Part shown: one piece after another, positions 1 through 6,155 of the stretch
How positions within the stretch are numbered: position 1 is the first letter of the stretch
Layout: every line of letters begins with the position of its first letter
Assembly: GCA_031283975.1 (NCBI GenBank)
Contig: JAITAT010000145.1
Span: 1 to 12,062, forward strand
Source: Synergistaceae bacterium
GTDB lineage: Bacteria; Synergistota; Synergistia; Synergistales; Synergistaceae
Length of the DNA: 12,062 bases
Reading direction: 5' to 3'
Notes under the pieces: generated by a model
The model's database searches: none
What the model saw: the letters and a program-made list of their open reading frames with translations, nothing else
Told to the model about the DNA's origin: nothing
Translations under genes and position numbers: made by a program

Positions 1-683
1 ACAAGACCGGCGAGCGAAATATCTCCGTCTCTGTAGCCGCCAAGCTGAATCCCGGTCAGAACTATTTCTTTAGCGCCGTATAACGCGACGCGCCCGACCT
101 CGCTCACCACGTCCTCAAGGCGGCGGGATACGCACTTTCCCCTCAGTGACGGCACGGCACAGTAGGAACACTGCCTGTCGCAGCCATCCTGAACCTTGAT
201 AAAAGCCCTGGTCGATATTCGCGGGCGATCGAGCGAAATGTCGTCCCATTCCTCGCTTTTTGTGACGTCGGTCTTTTTCACCGAAAACTTAGGAGTCTCG
301 TACCACTTGTCGAGCAAATCCGGTATAGCGTTTTTGACGCGGTTGCCGACCAATATATCCGCCCCGGCCCCGGCCGCCTCGCCGGCGGTAACGGCCTGCG
401 CCCAGCACCCGCACGCCACGAGCGTTCCTCCGGGGTTCGCCCGCCGCGCGCGTCTCACTACTTTCCGGCTCTTCGCGTCGGCCGCCGACGTCACCGAACA
501 CGTCACGATTATCGTTATATCGGCTTCGGCCGCGCGGTCGGTAATGAATACGGCTCCTCTCGCCTCCATCGCGGCGGAGAGCGCCTCGGCCTCATAATGA
601 TTCACCCTGCAGCCGAGAGTGACGACCGAAAAAGTCTTTCCCCTGAGACGCGAATAGTTCAACATAAGCATATTATCCATCAT
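1..683 (-). CDS. mtaB: tRNA t6A37 methylthiotransferase MtaB, N-terminal part (runs off window)
   Basis: Radical-SAM enzyme that adds a methylthio group to N6-threonylcarbamoyladenosine at position 37 of ANN-decoding tRNAs. I translated the minus strand: 227 codons are present and the C-terminal half lies beyond base 1. The UPF0004 domain shows TLGCRVN (C25), TCSVT (C62) and CGCWAQ (C91/C93), the expected ligands of the auxiliary 4Fe-4S cluster. The radical-SAM triad is GCDRQCSYC (C168, C172, C175), followed by VPSLRGK and LTGIQLG. TLGCRVN fits MtaB better than MiaB (GCQMN type) or RimO (GCPKN type). An in-frame TGA lies three codons upstream of the first ATG (683), so the start is there or at the ATG of codon 2, 5 or 7; none has a good Shine-Dalgarno sequence. 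In Bacillus-type genomes this gene follows rsmE directly; here it is separated from it by about 4.7 kb and is divergent from the LarA homologue. Confidence 0.92.
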   Translation of the reverse strand, partial: MMDNMLMLNYSRLRGKTFSVVTLGCRVNHYEAEALSAAMEARGAVFITDRAAEADITIIVTCSVTSAADAKSRKVVRRARRANPGGTLVACGCWAQAVTAGEAAGAGADILVGNRVKNAIPDLLDKWYETPKFSVKKTDVTKSEEWDDISLDRPRISTRAFIKVQDGCDRQCSYCAVPSLRGKCVSRRLEDVVSEVGRVALYGAKEIVLTGIQLGGYRDGDISLAGL

Positions 684-843
684 TTGAGGAAATCAAGAAA
701 GGCTTTTGCGCCCAACCTGAAAAAGGGGGCAAAAATCTCGAATTCCGGGCCAAACCTTGTTTGACGCTTATATTTTGCCAACACGCGCTAATCTGTTTTC
801 GCTTTCAATAGTCTAAAACAGCCGCGCTCAGAGGGACATTCTT

Positions 844-874
844 TTGAAAAAGAAGTGAGTTGATATGAGATAAT
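844..874 (+). promoter_or_regulatory. Candidate promoter for the LarA-family gene
   Basis: TTGAAA at 844-849 and GATAAT at 869-874 are separated by 19 bp. A TG at 866-867 gives an extended -10 (TGAGATAAT), which can offset the long spacer. Transcription would start near 881, giving a leader of about 30 nt that includes the GGGGAG ribosome-binding site at 898-903. A TTGACG at 761-766 has no matching -10 and was not chosen. Prediction from sequence only. Confidence 0.45.
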
Positions 875-912
875 ATTCAACAAGAAAAACCTCTGTCGGG
901 GAGTGATCGCGG

Positions 913-2214
913 ATGGGCGAATATATGCTGAAGTTCGGCAAAGGAAATGCTCGCATCGAGGTTCGGGAGGAAAACCTTCTGGGGGTGCTGAAAAGCCGTG
1001 ATGTCCCATGCGCCGCCACGGAAACGGAAGCCATACGGAAAGCTCTGGAAAACCCCATCGGGAGCCCTCGGATCAGCGAAAAGGTAAAACCGGGCGAGAC
1101 GGTCTGCATCGTCACCTGCGATCTTACGCGATCGTGGCAGCGCCCTTCCGTCTACCTCCCTCTTCTGTTAGAGGAGATCAAAAAGGGCGGGGCAAGGGAC
1201 GAGGACATTTTCTTCCTGGTTGGCACCGGGACGCACCGCGCCCACTCGCCGGAGGAACACAAGCTGCTTTTGGGCGAGAGGATTTACGGGAGTTACAAAA
1301 TATTTGACCATGACAGCCGGGGGGAGGCAATGACGGATTTCGGCAGGACCAGTTTCGGAACCCCGATCAGACTCAATAAGATGGCGGTGGACGCCGACCG
1401 CGTGATCCTCACCGGAAGCATCGTCTATCACTTCCTGTCCGGCTGGAGCGGCGGCAAAAAATCTGTGCTGCCCGGAATATCCTCCTACGAGACCATTATG
1501 GCGAACCACGCGCTGGCGCTCAACCCGCCTCCCGGGAAGGGGCGGAACATGGTGTGCCGAAGCGGTAATTCGGAAGGAAATCTCGTCCACTTGGACATGA
1601 CCGAGGCCGCGGCAAAGCTGGACCCGTCATTCCTGCTGAACGTCATTATGAACGGCGAGGGGAAGATCGGCTGGGCTGTCGCGGGAGACTGGCGGGAAGC
1701 TCACAAGGCCGGGGCTGACATCGTCGACAGCGTGGACAGGATCCCGATACCGCGGCTTGCGGATCTGGTCGTAGCCTCAGCGTGCGGTTACCCGAAAGAC
1801 ATCAACTTCTACCAGAGCGCCAAGGCCCTTTTCAACGCGCAGGACGCCGCCCGCCCCGGAGGAGCCATTGTGATCCTCGCCTCTTGCATCGAGGGGTACG
1901 GCAACAGTGAGATGCGGATGATGCTTCAGAAATTCAAAAACTCCGACGAGCGGGAGGACGAACTGCGAAGGGCTTTCACCATAGCGAAATACGTCGGTTA
2001 CTGCGTCGGACAGGCTGCGGAGCAGTTTGATTTCCATCTGGTGACGGATATCGATCCTAAGCTGCTCGATGGCACTGGGATAAAAACATCGAGGACGCTT
2101 GACGAGGCGCTGGCAAAGGTCACGGCGGTTCACGGCGCCGCCCTCGAAACCTGGCTGATGCCGCATGGGGCGAATACGCTGCCGGTGCTTCTCAACCCCG
2201 CGCCCGCGCGCTGA
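913..2214 (+). CDS. LarA-family nickel-pincer 2-hydroxyacid racemase (DUF2088 domain)
   Basis: 433 aa, full length for the LarA family, whose members racemise or epimerise 2-hydroxyacids with the nickel-pincer nucleotide (NPN) cofactor. Visible family motifs are CDLTR (69-73), GTGTHRAH with H108, and VYHFLSGWSGGKKSVLPG (171-188). The last contains H173, matching the second catalytic His of lactate racemase, and K183, matching the lysine that covalently holds NPN. MANHAL (196-201) and CGYPKDINFYQSAKAL (291-306) also fit. The start at 913 has GGGGAG nine bases upstream; an in-frame ATG at 925 is a less likely alternative. It is the only confident plus-strand gene, convergent with the ABC ATPase (22 bp between stops). 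The cofactor genes larB, larC and larE are not in the window. The substrate cannot be read from the sequence: family members differ in substrate, so it should not be called lactate racemase without test. Placement beside a Trp importer makes an aryl-lactate conceivable, but that is speculation. Confidence 0.85.
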   Translation: MGEYMLKFGKGNARIEVREENLLGVLKSRDVPCAATETEAIRKALENPIGSPRISEKVKPGETVCIVTCDLTRSWQRPSVYLPLLLEEIKKGGARDEDIFFLVGTGTHRAHSPEEHKLLLGERIYGSYKIFDHDSRGEAMTDFGRTSFGTPIRLNKMAVDADRVILTGSIVYHFLSGWSGGKKSVLPGISSYETIMANHALALNPPPGKGRNMVCRSGNSEGNLVHLDMTEAAAKLDPSFLLNVIMNGEGKIGWAVAGDWREAHKAGADIVDSVDRIPIPRLADLVVASACGYPKDINFYQSAKALFNAQDAARPGGAIVILASCIEGYGNSEMRMMLQKFKNSDEREDELRRAFTIAKYVGYCVGQAAEQFDFHLVTDIDPKLLDGTGIKTSRTLDEALAKVTAVHGAALETWLMPHGANTLPVLLNPAPAR

Positions 2215-2223
2215 AACACCCGG

Positions 2224-2241
2224 CCTGACGCGCCTGTCAGG
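2224..2241. terminator. Short hairpin between convergent genes, weak terminator candidate
   Basis: CCTGAC (2224-2229) and GTCAGG (2236-2241) form a 6-bp stem with a 6-nt loop, located between the LarA-family stop (2214) and the ATPase stop (2237-2239). It could fold in transcripts of either strand, but there is no T-run on either side, so intrinsic termination is doubtful. Confidence 0.25.
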
Positions 2242-3001
2242 TGACGCGCGGATGAAAATAATGCTCCATCAGACGCGGAACCGTCATATTTGCCCTCTTC
2301 TCGCCGCTGATATCCAGCACGATTTTCCCCTCTTCCAGCATGATGGTGCGCGTGCCAAAATCCAAGGCCTGCTGGGTGTTGTGGGTGATCATCATCGCGG
2401 CAAGCCTTTGCTCCTTTACTATGCCGTCGGTGATGCTCATTATCTTTTGGGCGGCCGCGGGATCGAGCGCCGCGGTATGCTCGTCCAGCAAGAGCAGGCG
2501 AGGTTTCGCGATCGTGGACATTAGCAGGGCAAGTGCCTGCCTCTGTCCGCCGGAGAGAAGCCCGACCTTATCCTTCACGCGATCCTCAAGCCCCATTCCG
2601 AATCGTGCCAGATGTTCCCGGAAAAAGGAATGATCCCCCCCGGAGACGCCTCTCCGCAGCGGCCAGGTTTTTCTGCGGCTGTACGCCAGCGCCAGATTTT
2701 CTTCGATGGTCATGTTGGGCGCCGTGCCTTTAGTGGGGTTTTGAAAAAGATAGCCGATCATAAACGCCCTTTTGTGCGGCGGAAGCCAGGTTATGTCCTC
2801 GCCGCCCAAGGTTATGGAACCTCTGTCGAGCAGGAACCCTCCGGTTATCGCGTTGAATAGAGTGGATTTTCCCGCCCCGTTGGAGCCGATGAGGGTCAGG
2901 AATTCACCGTCGCCCAATACCAGACTGAGATCGTTCAGCGCGACCCTTTCGTTGGGCGTTTCCCTGAAAAAAGTTTTTTGGGCGCCTTCAATTACCAGCA
3001 T
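2237..3001 (-). CDS. ABC transporter ATP-binding protein, tryptophan/tyrosine (TrpX-type) uptake system
   Basis: 254 aa, a single ABC nucleotide-binding domain that powers the importer from the cytoplasmic face. Walker A is GSNGAGKST (39-47), the Q-loop is FQNPTKGTAP (Q87), the signature is LSGGQRQ (149-155), Walker B is LLLLDEH (169-175) followed by AALDP, and the switch histidine is in ITHN (H207). All catalytic residues are intact. The start at 3001 has GGGAGG nine bases upstream and lies inside the end of the permease gene (14-bp overlap), which suggests translational coupling. It is the last gene of the operon. Substrate assignment rests on the T-box leader and the binding protein, not on this subunit; by sequence alone it resembles ATPases of the branched-chain/sugar-like BPD_transp_2 importers. 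Confidence 0.88.
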   Translation of the reverse strand: MLVIEGAQKTFFRETPNERVALNDLSLVLGDGEFLTLIGSNGAGKSTLFNAITGGFLLDRGSITLGGEDITWLPPHKRAFMIGYLFQNPTKGTAPNMTIEENLALAYSRRKTWPLRRGVSGGDHSFFREHLARFGMGLEDRVKDKVGLLSGGQRQALALLMSTIAKPRLLLLDEHTAALDPAAAQKIMSITDGIVKEQRLAAMMITHNTQQALDFGTRTIMLEEGKIVLDISGEKRANMTVPRLMEHYFHPRVT

Positions 3002-3899
3002 GGCGCTTGGCCTCCCGCCGCACGGAAGCGAGCTGAATCCGGCCTTTCAGGGCAGGCAAAGAGAGCGCCGCGATCACTATCAGCGCGGAAACCAGCTTGA
3101 GCGCGTATGCCGGGAAAAAGTTGCTTTTGAGCGCGAGAGCCACTATCAGGCGGTAGATTATCGAACCGCATATCGCCGACACGAAACCGGCAATTACGGA
3201 ACGGCGCCCGAAAAACACCTCTCCTATTATCACCGAGGCCAGCCCCACCACCATCATCCCCACGCCGGAGCTGATATCGGCGAAACCCTGATACTGCGCC
3301 GCCACAGCCCCGGAAAAACCCACGCACGCGTTGGAAATGGCTGTGGCTATTATCCGCATCGCGTCCACGTCGATCGACGAGGCCCGCACCATGTCGTCGT
3401 TGTCCCCCGTAGCCCGGACGCAAAGCCCGAGGTGAGTCTGGAAAAACCACGCCAGAAAGGCAAAACAGGCCATACAAAATGAAAACGCGACGAAGAAGCG
3501 CGTGATGTCTTTGGGGATGGCTGGGAAGAGCGCCGCGGCCATCGAAAAGAGATGAGGAGACCCCAGGAGAGAGAGGTTGGAGCGGTCTCCAAGAACGTAG
3601 AGATTGACCGTGTACAGCGCGCTCATAGTCAGAATGCCGGAGAGAATGGGATGGATGTCCATTTTGGTTTGCAGAAAACCCGTCACGGTTCCGGCGAGAG
3701 CGCCGAAAAAGATACCGCAGACTATGCCCCAGCCGGGCATCCCCATCGCGGTCAAAGAAGCGGAGGCGGCCAGGCCCAGCGTGAAGCTTCCGTCGGTGGT
3801 CAAATCCGGCGTGTTGAGGATACGGAAAGTCACGTAAATGCCCAGCGCCATCAGGCCGTAAATCAATCCCAGATGGAGCGAACCGGCAAAGAGGATCAT
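2988..3899 (-). CDS. ABC transporter permease, TrpX-type amino-acid uptake system (BPD_transp_2 family)
   Basis: 303 aa, very hydrophobic, forming the membrane channel of the importer. I see about eight or nine membrane segments, roughly at residues 5-26, 36-53, 58-76, 86-104, 133-153, 185-204, 212-230, 235-255 and 264-283, with a basic C-terminal tail. The cytoplasmic loop LGLCVRATGDNDDMVRASSI (157-176) is the coupling-loop motif of BPD_transp_2 permeases. GFADISSGVGMMVVGLASVI (205-224) is the other typical block. The gene begins 17 bp after the binding-protein stop, with only a weak AGGCGG in front of the ATG, so it may depend on coupling. Only one permease gene is present, so the channel is expected to be a homodimer. 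Substrate (tryptophan) is inferred from the leader RNA. Confidence 0.88.
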   Translation of the reverse strand: MILFAGSLHLGLIYGLMALGIYVTFRILNTPDLTTDGSFTLGLAASASLTAMGMPGWGIVCGIFFGALAGTVTGFLQTKMDIHPILSGILTMSALYTVNLYVLGDRSNLSLLGSPHLFSMAAALFPAIPKDITRFFVAFSFCMACFAFLAWFFQTHLGLCVRATGDNDDMVRASSIDVDAMRIIATAISNACVGFSGAVAAQYQGFADISSGVGMMVVGLASVIIGEVFFGRRSVIAGFVSAICGSIIYRLIVALALKSNFFPAYALKLVSALIVIAALSLPALKGRIQLASVRREAKRHAGN

Positions 3900-3916
3900 G
3901 GCCGCCTGCGCCTGTC

Positions 3917-4915
3917 TTATTTCACGAGAACGGAATTGCCCAGAAGATCCGCTGGGATTTCAACGCCGATCGCGTCGGCGGTGGGCTTGTTGAAGAGCGT
4001 CACGAAATCGGAGATCACGACGGCCGGGATGTCCTTCACCGCCGTGCCCTTCAGATAGCGCTCCGCCATATCCGCGACGCGGGCGCCGATTACGTGGTCA
4101 TCTATGCTGATGGTGGCGAAAGCGCCTGTGTTGACCATTACCGCTGAACTGCCGTAGGTTGGGATTTTCGCGCCGTTAGCCGCATCGACCACCTGTGTCA
4201 GAGCGCTCTGCACCATGCTGTCGTTGGGGATGAAAATGGCGTCGGCGCTCTCAGCCAGGGATTGCGCCGCCTGCTGAACTTCTGAGGATGCGGTGACGAC
4301 AGCCTCTTTGTAGGAATAGCCCTCCGTTTTGTCCATATAAGCCTTCGCGGCCTTGATGGTAGTTACCGAGTTCACTTCGCCGGAGTTGTATATGAGACCG
4401 AAAACTTTGGCGTTGGGGGTAACGCGGGCCGCGAGCTTAAACATCTCGTCCACCGGGATAGCGTTTGACGCGCCCGTAGCGTTCTTATCGGGCTTCTCCA
4501 TCGCCGTGATGACGCCAGCCCCGATTGGATTGGATACGGCGACGAAAAAAACGGGAGCCTTGGGCTCGAGGTTGACCATAGCTTGAGTCGGCGGCGTAGC
4601 GATTGTAACTATGAAGTCCATATCCGCGTCAGCCATGTTCTGGCATATGGAGTTCAGGTTGCTCATGTCGCCCTGCGCGTTCCTGTAGTCGAAGGTCATC
4701 TTGTCCTCGGTGTAGCCAAGTTCCCTCATCCTGCCGATAAACCCCTCCCGCATGTCCGCGAAAGCGCCGTTGTCGATCAACTGCACGATTCCCACGCGGA
4801 ATATGTCCCGATCGGCGGCATACGCCGCGCCTCCCGCCGAAAATAACACCGCTGTCAGAAAGGCAAAAACAACCAACGCATTCACGCTTTGCAGCACTTT
4901 TTTGCAGATTACCAT
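3917..4915 (-). CDS. trpX: Periplasmic substrate-binding protein of a TrpX-type tryptophan importer (ABC_sub_bind family)
   Basis: 332 aa. The start at 4915 is chosen because AAGGAGAGG lies seven bases upstream and a signal peptide follows at once: KK near the N-terminus, a hydrophobic core (about 11-27) and an AYA-A cleavage site after residue 33. The open frame continues upstream to 5077, but that part crosses the T-box terminator and is not coding. The mature protein begins near DRDIFRVGIVQL and has the two-lobed ABC_sub_bind (PF04392) pattern, with DYRNAQGDMSNL typical of TrpX-like proteins. There is no lipobox cysteine, unlike lipoprotein versions in Gram-positive bacteria, so the protein should be soluble in a periplasm. 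It is the first gene of the operon, controlled by the tryptophan T-box. The gene symbol follows the homology and the leader, not a binding test. Confidence 0.85.
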   Translation of the reverse strand: MVICKKVLQSVNALVVFAFLTAVLFSAGGAAYAADRDIFRVGIVQLIDNGAFADMREGFIGRMRELGYTEDKMTFDYRNAQGDMSNLNSICQNMADADMDFIVTIATPPTQAMVNLEPKAPVFFVAVSNPIGAGVITAMEKPDKNATGASNAIPVDEMFKLAARVTPNAKVFGLIYNSGEVNSVTTIKAAKAYMDKTEGYSYKEAVVTASSEVQQAAQSLAESADAIFIPNDSMVQSALTQVVDAANGAKIPTYGSSAVMVNTGAFATISIDDHVIGARVADMAERYLKGTAVKDIPAVVISDFVTLFNKPTADAIGVEIPADLLGNSVLVK

Positions 4916-4978
4916 AAAAATCCTCTCCTTTTTTGTTGTTTCGCGGCAACAGGCCCTATTTCGCCCGTAATACCCATG

Positions 4979-4993
4979 TGCCGGCGCCCGGCA
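4979..4993 (-). other. GC-rich hairpin in the mRNA between T-box terminator and trpX-like start
   Basis: TGCCGG and CCGGCA form a perfect 6-bp stem with a 3-nt loop (minus-strand RNA). It lies about 10 nt downstream of the T-box terminator and about 60 nt before the AUG. There is no U-run, so it is unlikely to terminate. It could act as a pause site or protect the processed 5' end; the role is unknown. Confidence 0.3.
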
Positions 4994-5002
4994 GGCGAAC
5001 GC

Positions 5003-5056
5003 AAAAACGCCTGTCCTTGTGAATATACGTTTAACGTATATCACAAGGACAGGCGT
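5003..5056 (-). terminator. Rho-independent terminator of the Trp T-box leader
   Basis: On the minus strand, 15 bp (5042-5056 with 5007-5021) plus a further 8 bp above a single bulged base (5022) form a nearly perfect 23-bp stem with a 3-nt loop. A U-run at 5003-5007 follows. The 5' arm contains ACGCCUGUCCUUGU, the same bases that close the antiterminator, so the two structures exclude each other. Confidence 0.9.
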
Positions 5057-5082
5057 AAAAAACACCTGCGGTGCCACCTTGT
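5043..5082 (-). promoter_or_regulatory. T-box antiterminator
   Basis: ACAAGG (5082-5077) pairs with CCUUGU (5048-5043). Above it is the 7-nt bulge UGGCACC (5076-5070), matching the canonical UGGNACC, then an 8-bp helix GCAGGUGU/ACGCCUGU with a UUUU loop. It uses the 5' arm of the terminator stem, so only one of the two can form. Confidence 0.88.
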
Positions 5083-5311
5083 TTGGCGGTCAAAGACCGC
5101 CCTCTCAGCAGGACGCCATCACGTCCCTCGCCTTTTAACGCCGGCGCCGCGTCGCGAAATACTCGGGGAAAATCATCCCTTTCCTCCACGCCCTCCGCAG
5201 TCCATTTGCCGTTCCGCTTTCTACCGGGCTCTCACCTTACCCCGACTCTCTGTCTGGAGATATCAAAGCGCGCTAACGGTTTGATCTCTGCATCAACGGT
5301 TTCATTGTGCA

Positions 5312-5343
5312 AGTATAAAACCACACCAGGCAAAATTTGTCAA
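5312..5343 (-). promoter_or_regulatory. Promoter of the T-box/trp importer operon
   Basis: A perfect -35 TTGACA lies at 5343-5338. The -10 is less certain: TTTTAT (17-bp spacer), TTATAC (19 bp) or TATACT (20 bp, 5317-5312). Any of these would start RNA just upstream of stem I. It lies about 75 bp past the rsmE stop. I see no convincing terminator for rsmE between them, so some read-through into the leader is possible. Confidence 0.6.
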
Positions 5344-5417
5344 GGCTCCCCCGCATTTCCGCATTGAGTTCAATTGGGCGCGGTTCCCAGCGGGCCTTCA
5401 ACGGTAATTCTACGGGT

Positions 5418-6155
5418 TCAGCGGGACGACAGGCGAAACCAGCCGCATGCCGCTATTGCCGCAGTAGAAGCTCGCATGACGCGGCGGCCGAGGGATACGG
5501 GGATGAATCCGTTTTGAAACAGGCATGTTTTTTCGCGCTCCGTCCAGTCCCCTTCCGGGCCGACCGCGAACGCGACTTCGCCGGTTTCCTCCAACGACGG
5601 GAGGGCATGTGCGATGGGACTCGCGCCGGGGGCTATCACGGCGGCGTAACGGGTTCGCGGCAGCGAGTTCCATGGAACGTCGTCGATTTTCACGGGTATT
5701 TGTATCTGGGGCGGAAAGACGGCGCCGGATACGAGCGTGTTTTCGTCCAAAATTTTACGCCAGCGGGAAATTTTTTTGTTCGCGTCGCATTCGTCGAAGC
5801 GCGGCGCCGAGCGCTCGCAAGCCACTGGAATTATGGAATTGACGCCGAGTTCAGCCGAGGCTCGAAGAACGGCGTCGAACTGCTCGGCTTTGAGCAGGGC
5901 GATCAGCAGGGTGATGGACATTTTATCGGGCAATTCCGCTGAACGGTCGATTTCACGAAGGAAATAATCGCGGCTGTCGGTTTCGAGCCTCATCAGCAGG
6001 CGCGCACCGCCTTCATCGGGGAGCAGACCCTCCACCGGCGCTCCGTCATAAGACCGCAGACTCTTAATGAGGTGACGCGCCTGGCGAGGGTCGAGCCTCC
6101 ATCGGCCGCCGCCCTCGTTCACGCAGCGCTCAAGCCGGATTTTGGGCAGCGACAC
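5418..6155 (-). CDS. rsmE: 16S rRNA (uracil(1498)-N3)-methyltransferase RsmE, divergent
   Basis: 245 aa, the usual size. RsmE methylates N3 of U1498 of 16S rRNA in the 30S subunit and is a SPOUT-class (knotted) methyltransferase. Visible signatures are ALLKAEQFDAVLRASAELGV (86-105), IIPVACERS (108-116), VGPEGDWTEREK (198-209) and VSLGRRVMRASTA (220-232). The start is GTG at 6155, supported by GAGGAG seven bases upstream; it overlaps the end of prmA by 26 bp, so the two are probably translated together. Two usually conserved spots differ: the LRxETA block reads MRASTA (Glu to Ser, residue 230), and the E-A-x-x-Q-x-x-R block around 138-150 reads ENTLVSGAVFPPQ. Identity of the family is secure from the rest and from the prmA-rsmE pairing; full activity is less certain. 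Confidence 0.88.
   Translation of the reverse strand: MSLPKIRLERCVNEGGGRWRLDPRQARHLIKSLRSYDGAPVEGLLPDEGGARLLMRLETDSRDYFLREIDRSAELPDKMSITLLIALLKAEQFDAVLRASAELGVNSIIPVACERSAPRFDECDANKKISRWRKILDENTLVSGAVFPPQIQIPVKIDDVPWNSLPRTRYAAVIAPGASPIAHALPSLEETGEVAFAVGPEGDWTEREKTCLFQNGFIPVSLGRRVMRASTAAIAACGWFRLSSR

Larger units (their letters stand above)
5003..5305 (-). promoter_or_regulatory. T-box leader (tRNA-sensing riboswitch), predicted specific for tRNA-Trp
   Basis: This fills most of the gene-free stretch between rsmE and the trpX-like gene. Stem I: GCAG (5291-5288) pairs with CUGC (5200-5197), and CCGUU (5279-5275) pairs with AACGG (5213-5209). Between them is the specifier loop, AGAUCAAA opposite CAAAUGGA, holding the codon UGG (Trp) at 5204-5202. 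The distal part has AGAGAG and GGUGAGAGCC, typical of stem I. A GCGGUC/GACCGC hairpin (5086-5100) fits stem III. The T-box AAGGUGGCACCGC follows at 5080-5068. Its UGGC should pair with an acceptor end carrying discriminator G73, which tRNA-Trp has in bacteria. Uncharged tRNA-Trp would stabilise the antiterminator and switch the importer on when tryptophan is low. The 5' end is estimated from the promoter. Confidence 0.9.

Noticed and set aside
751..763. CAAAC-CTT-GTTTG inverted repeat in the mtaB/larA-like gap
   Set aside because: Only a 5-bp stem, with no promoter geometry around it and no T-run; likely chance.
761..793. TTGACG as a possible -35 for the LarA-family gene
   Set aside because: No acceptable -10 lies 16-19 bp downstream; the TTGAAA / TGAGATAAT pair nearer the gene fits better.
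2772..3482. 236-codon plus-strand open frame across the ATPase-permease junction
   Set aside because: His/Arg-rich composition without motifs, opposite two secure genes.
4916..5077. 54-codon N-terminal extension of the trpX-like gene
   Set aside because: It crosses the T-box terminator and antiterminator. The ATG at 4915 has a strong ribosome-binding site and is followed by a signal peptide.
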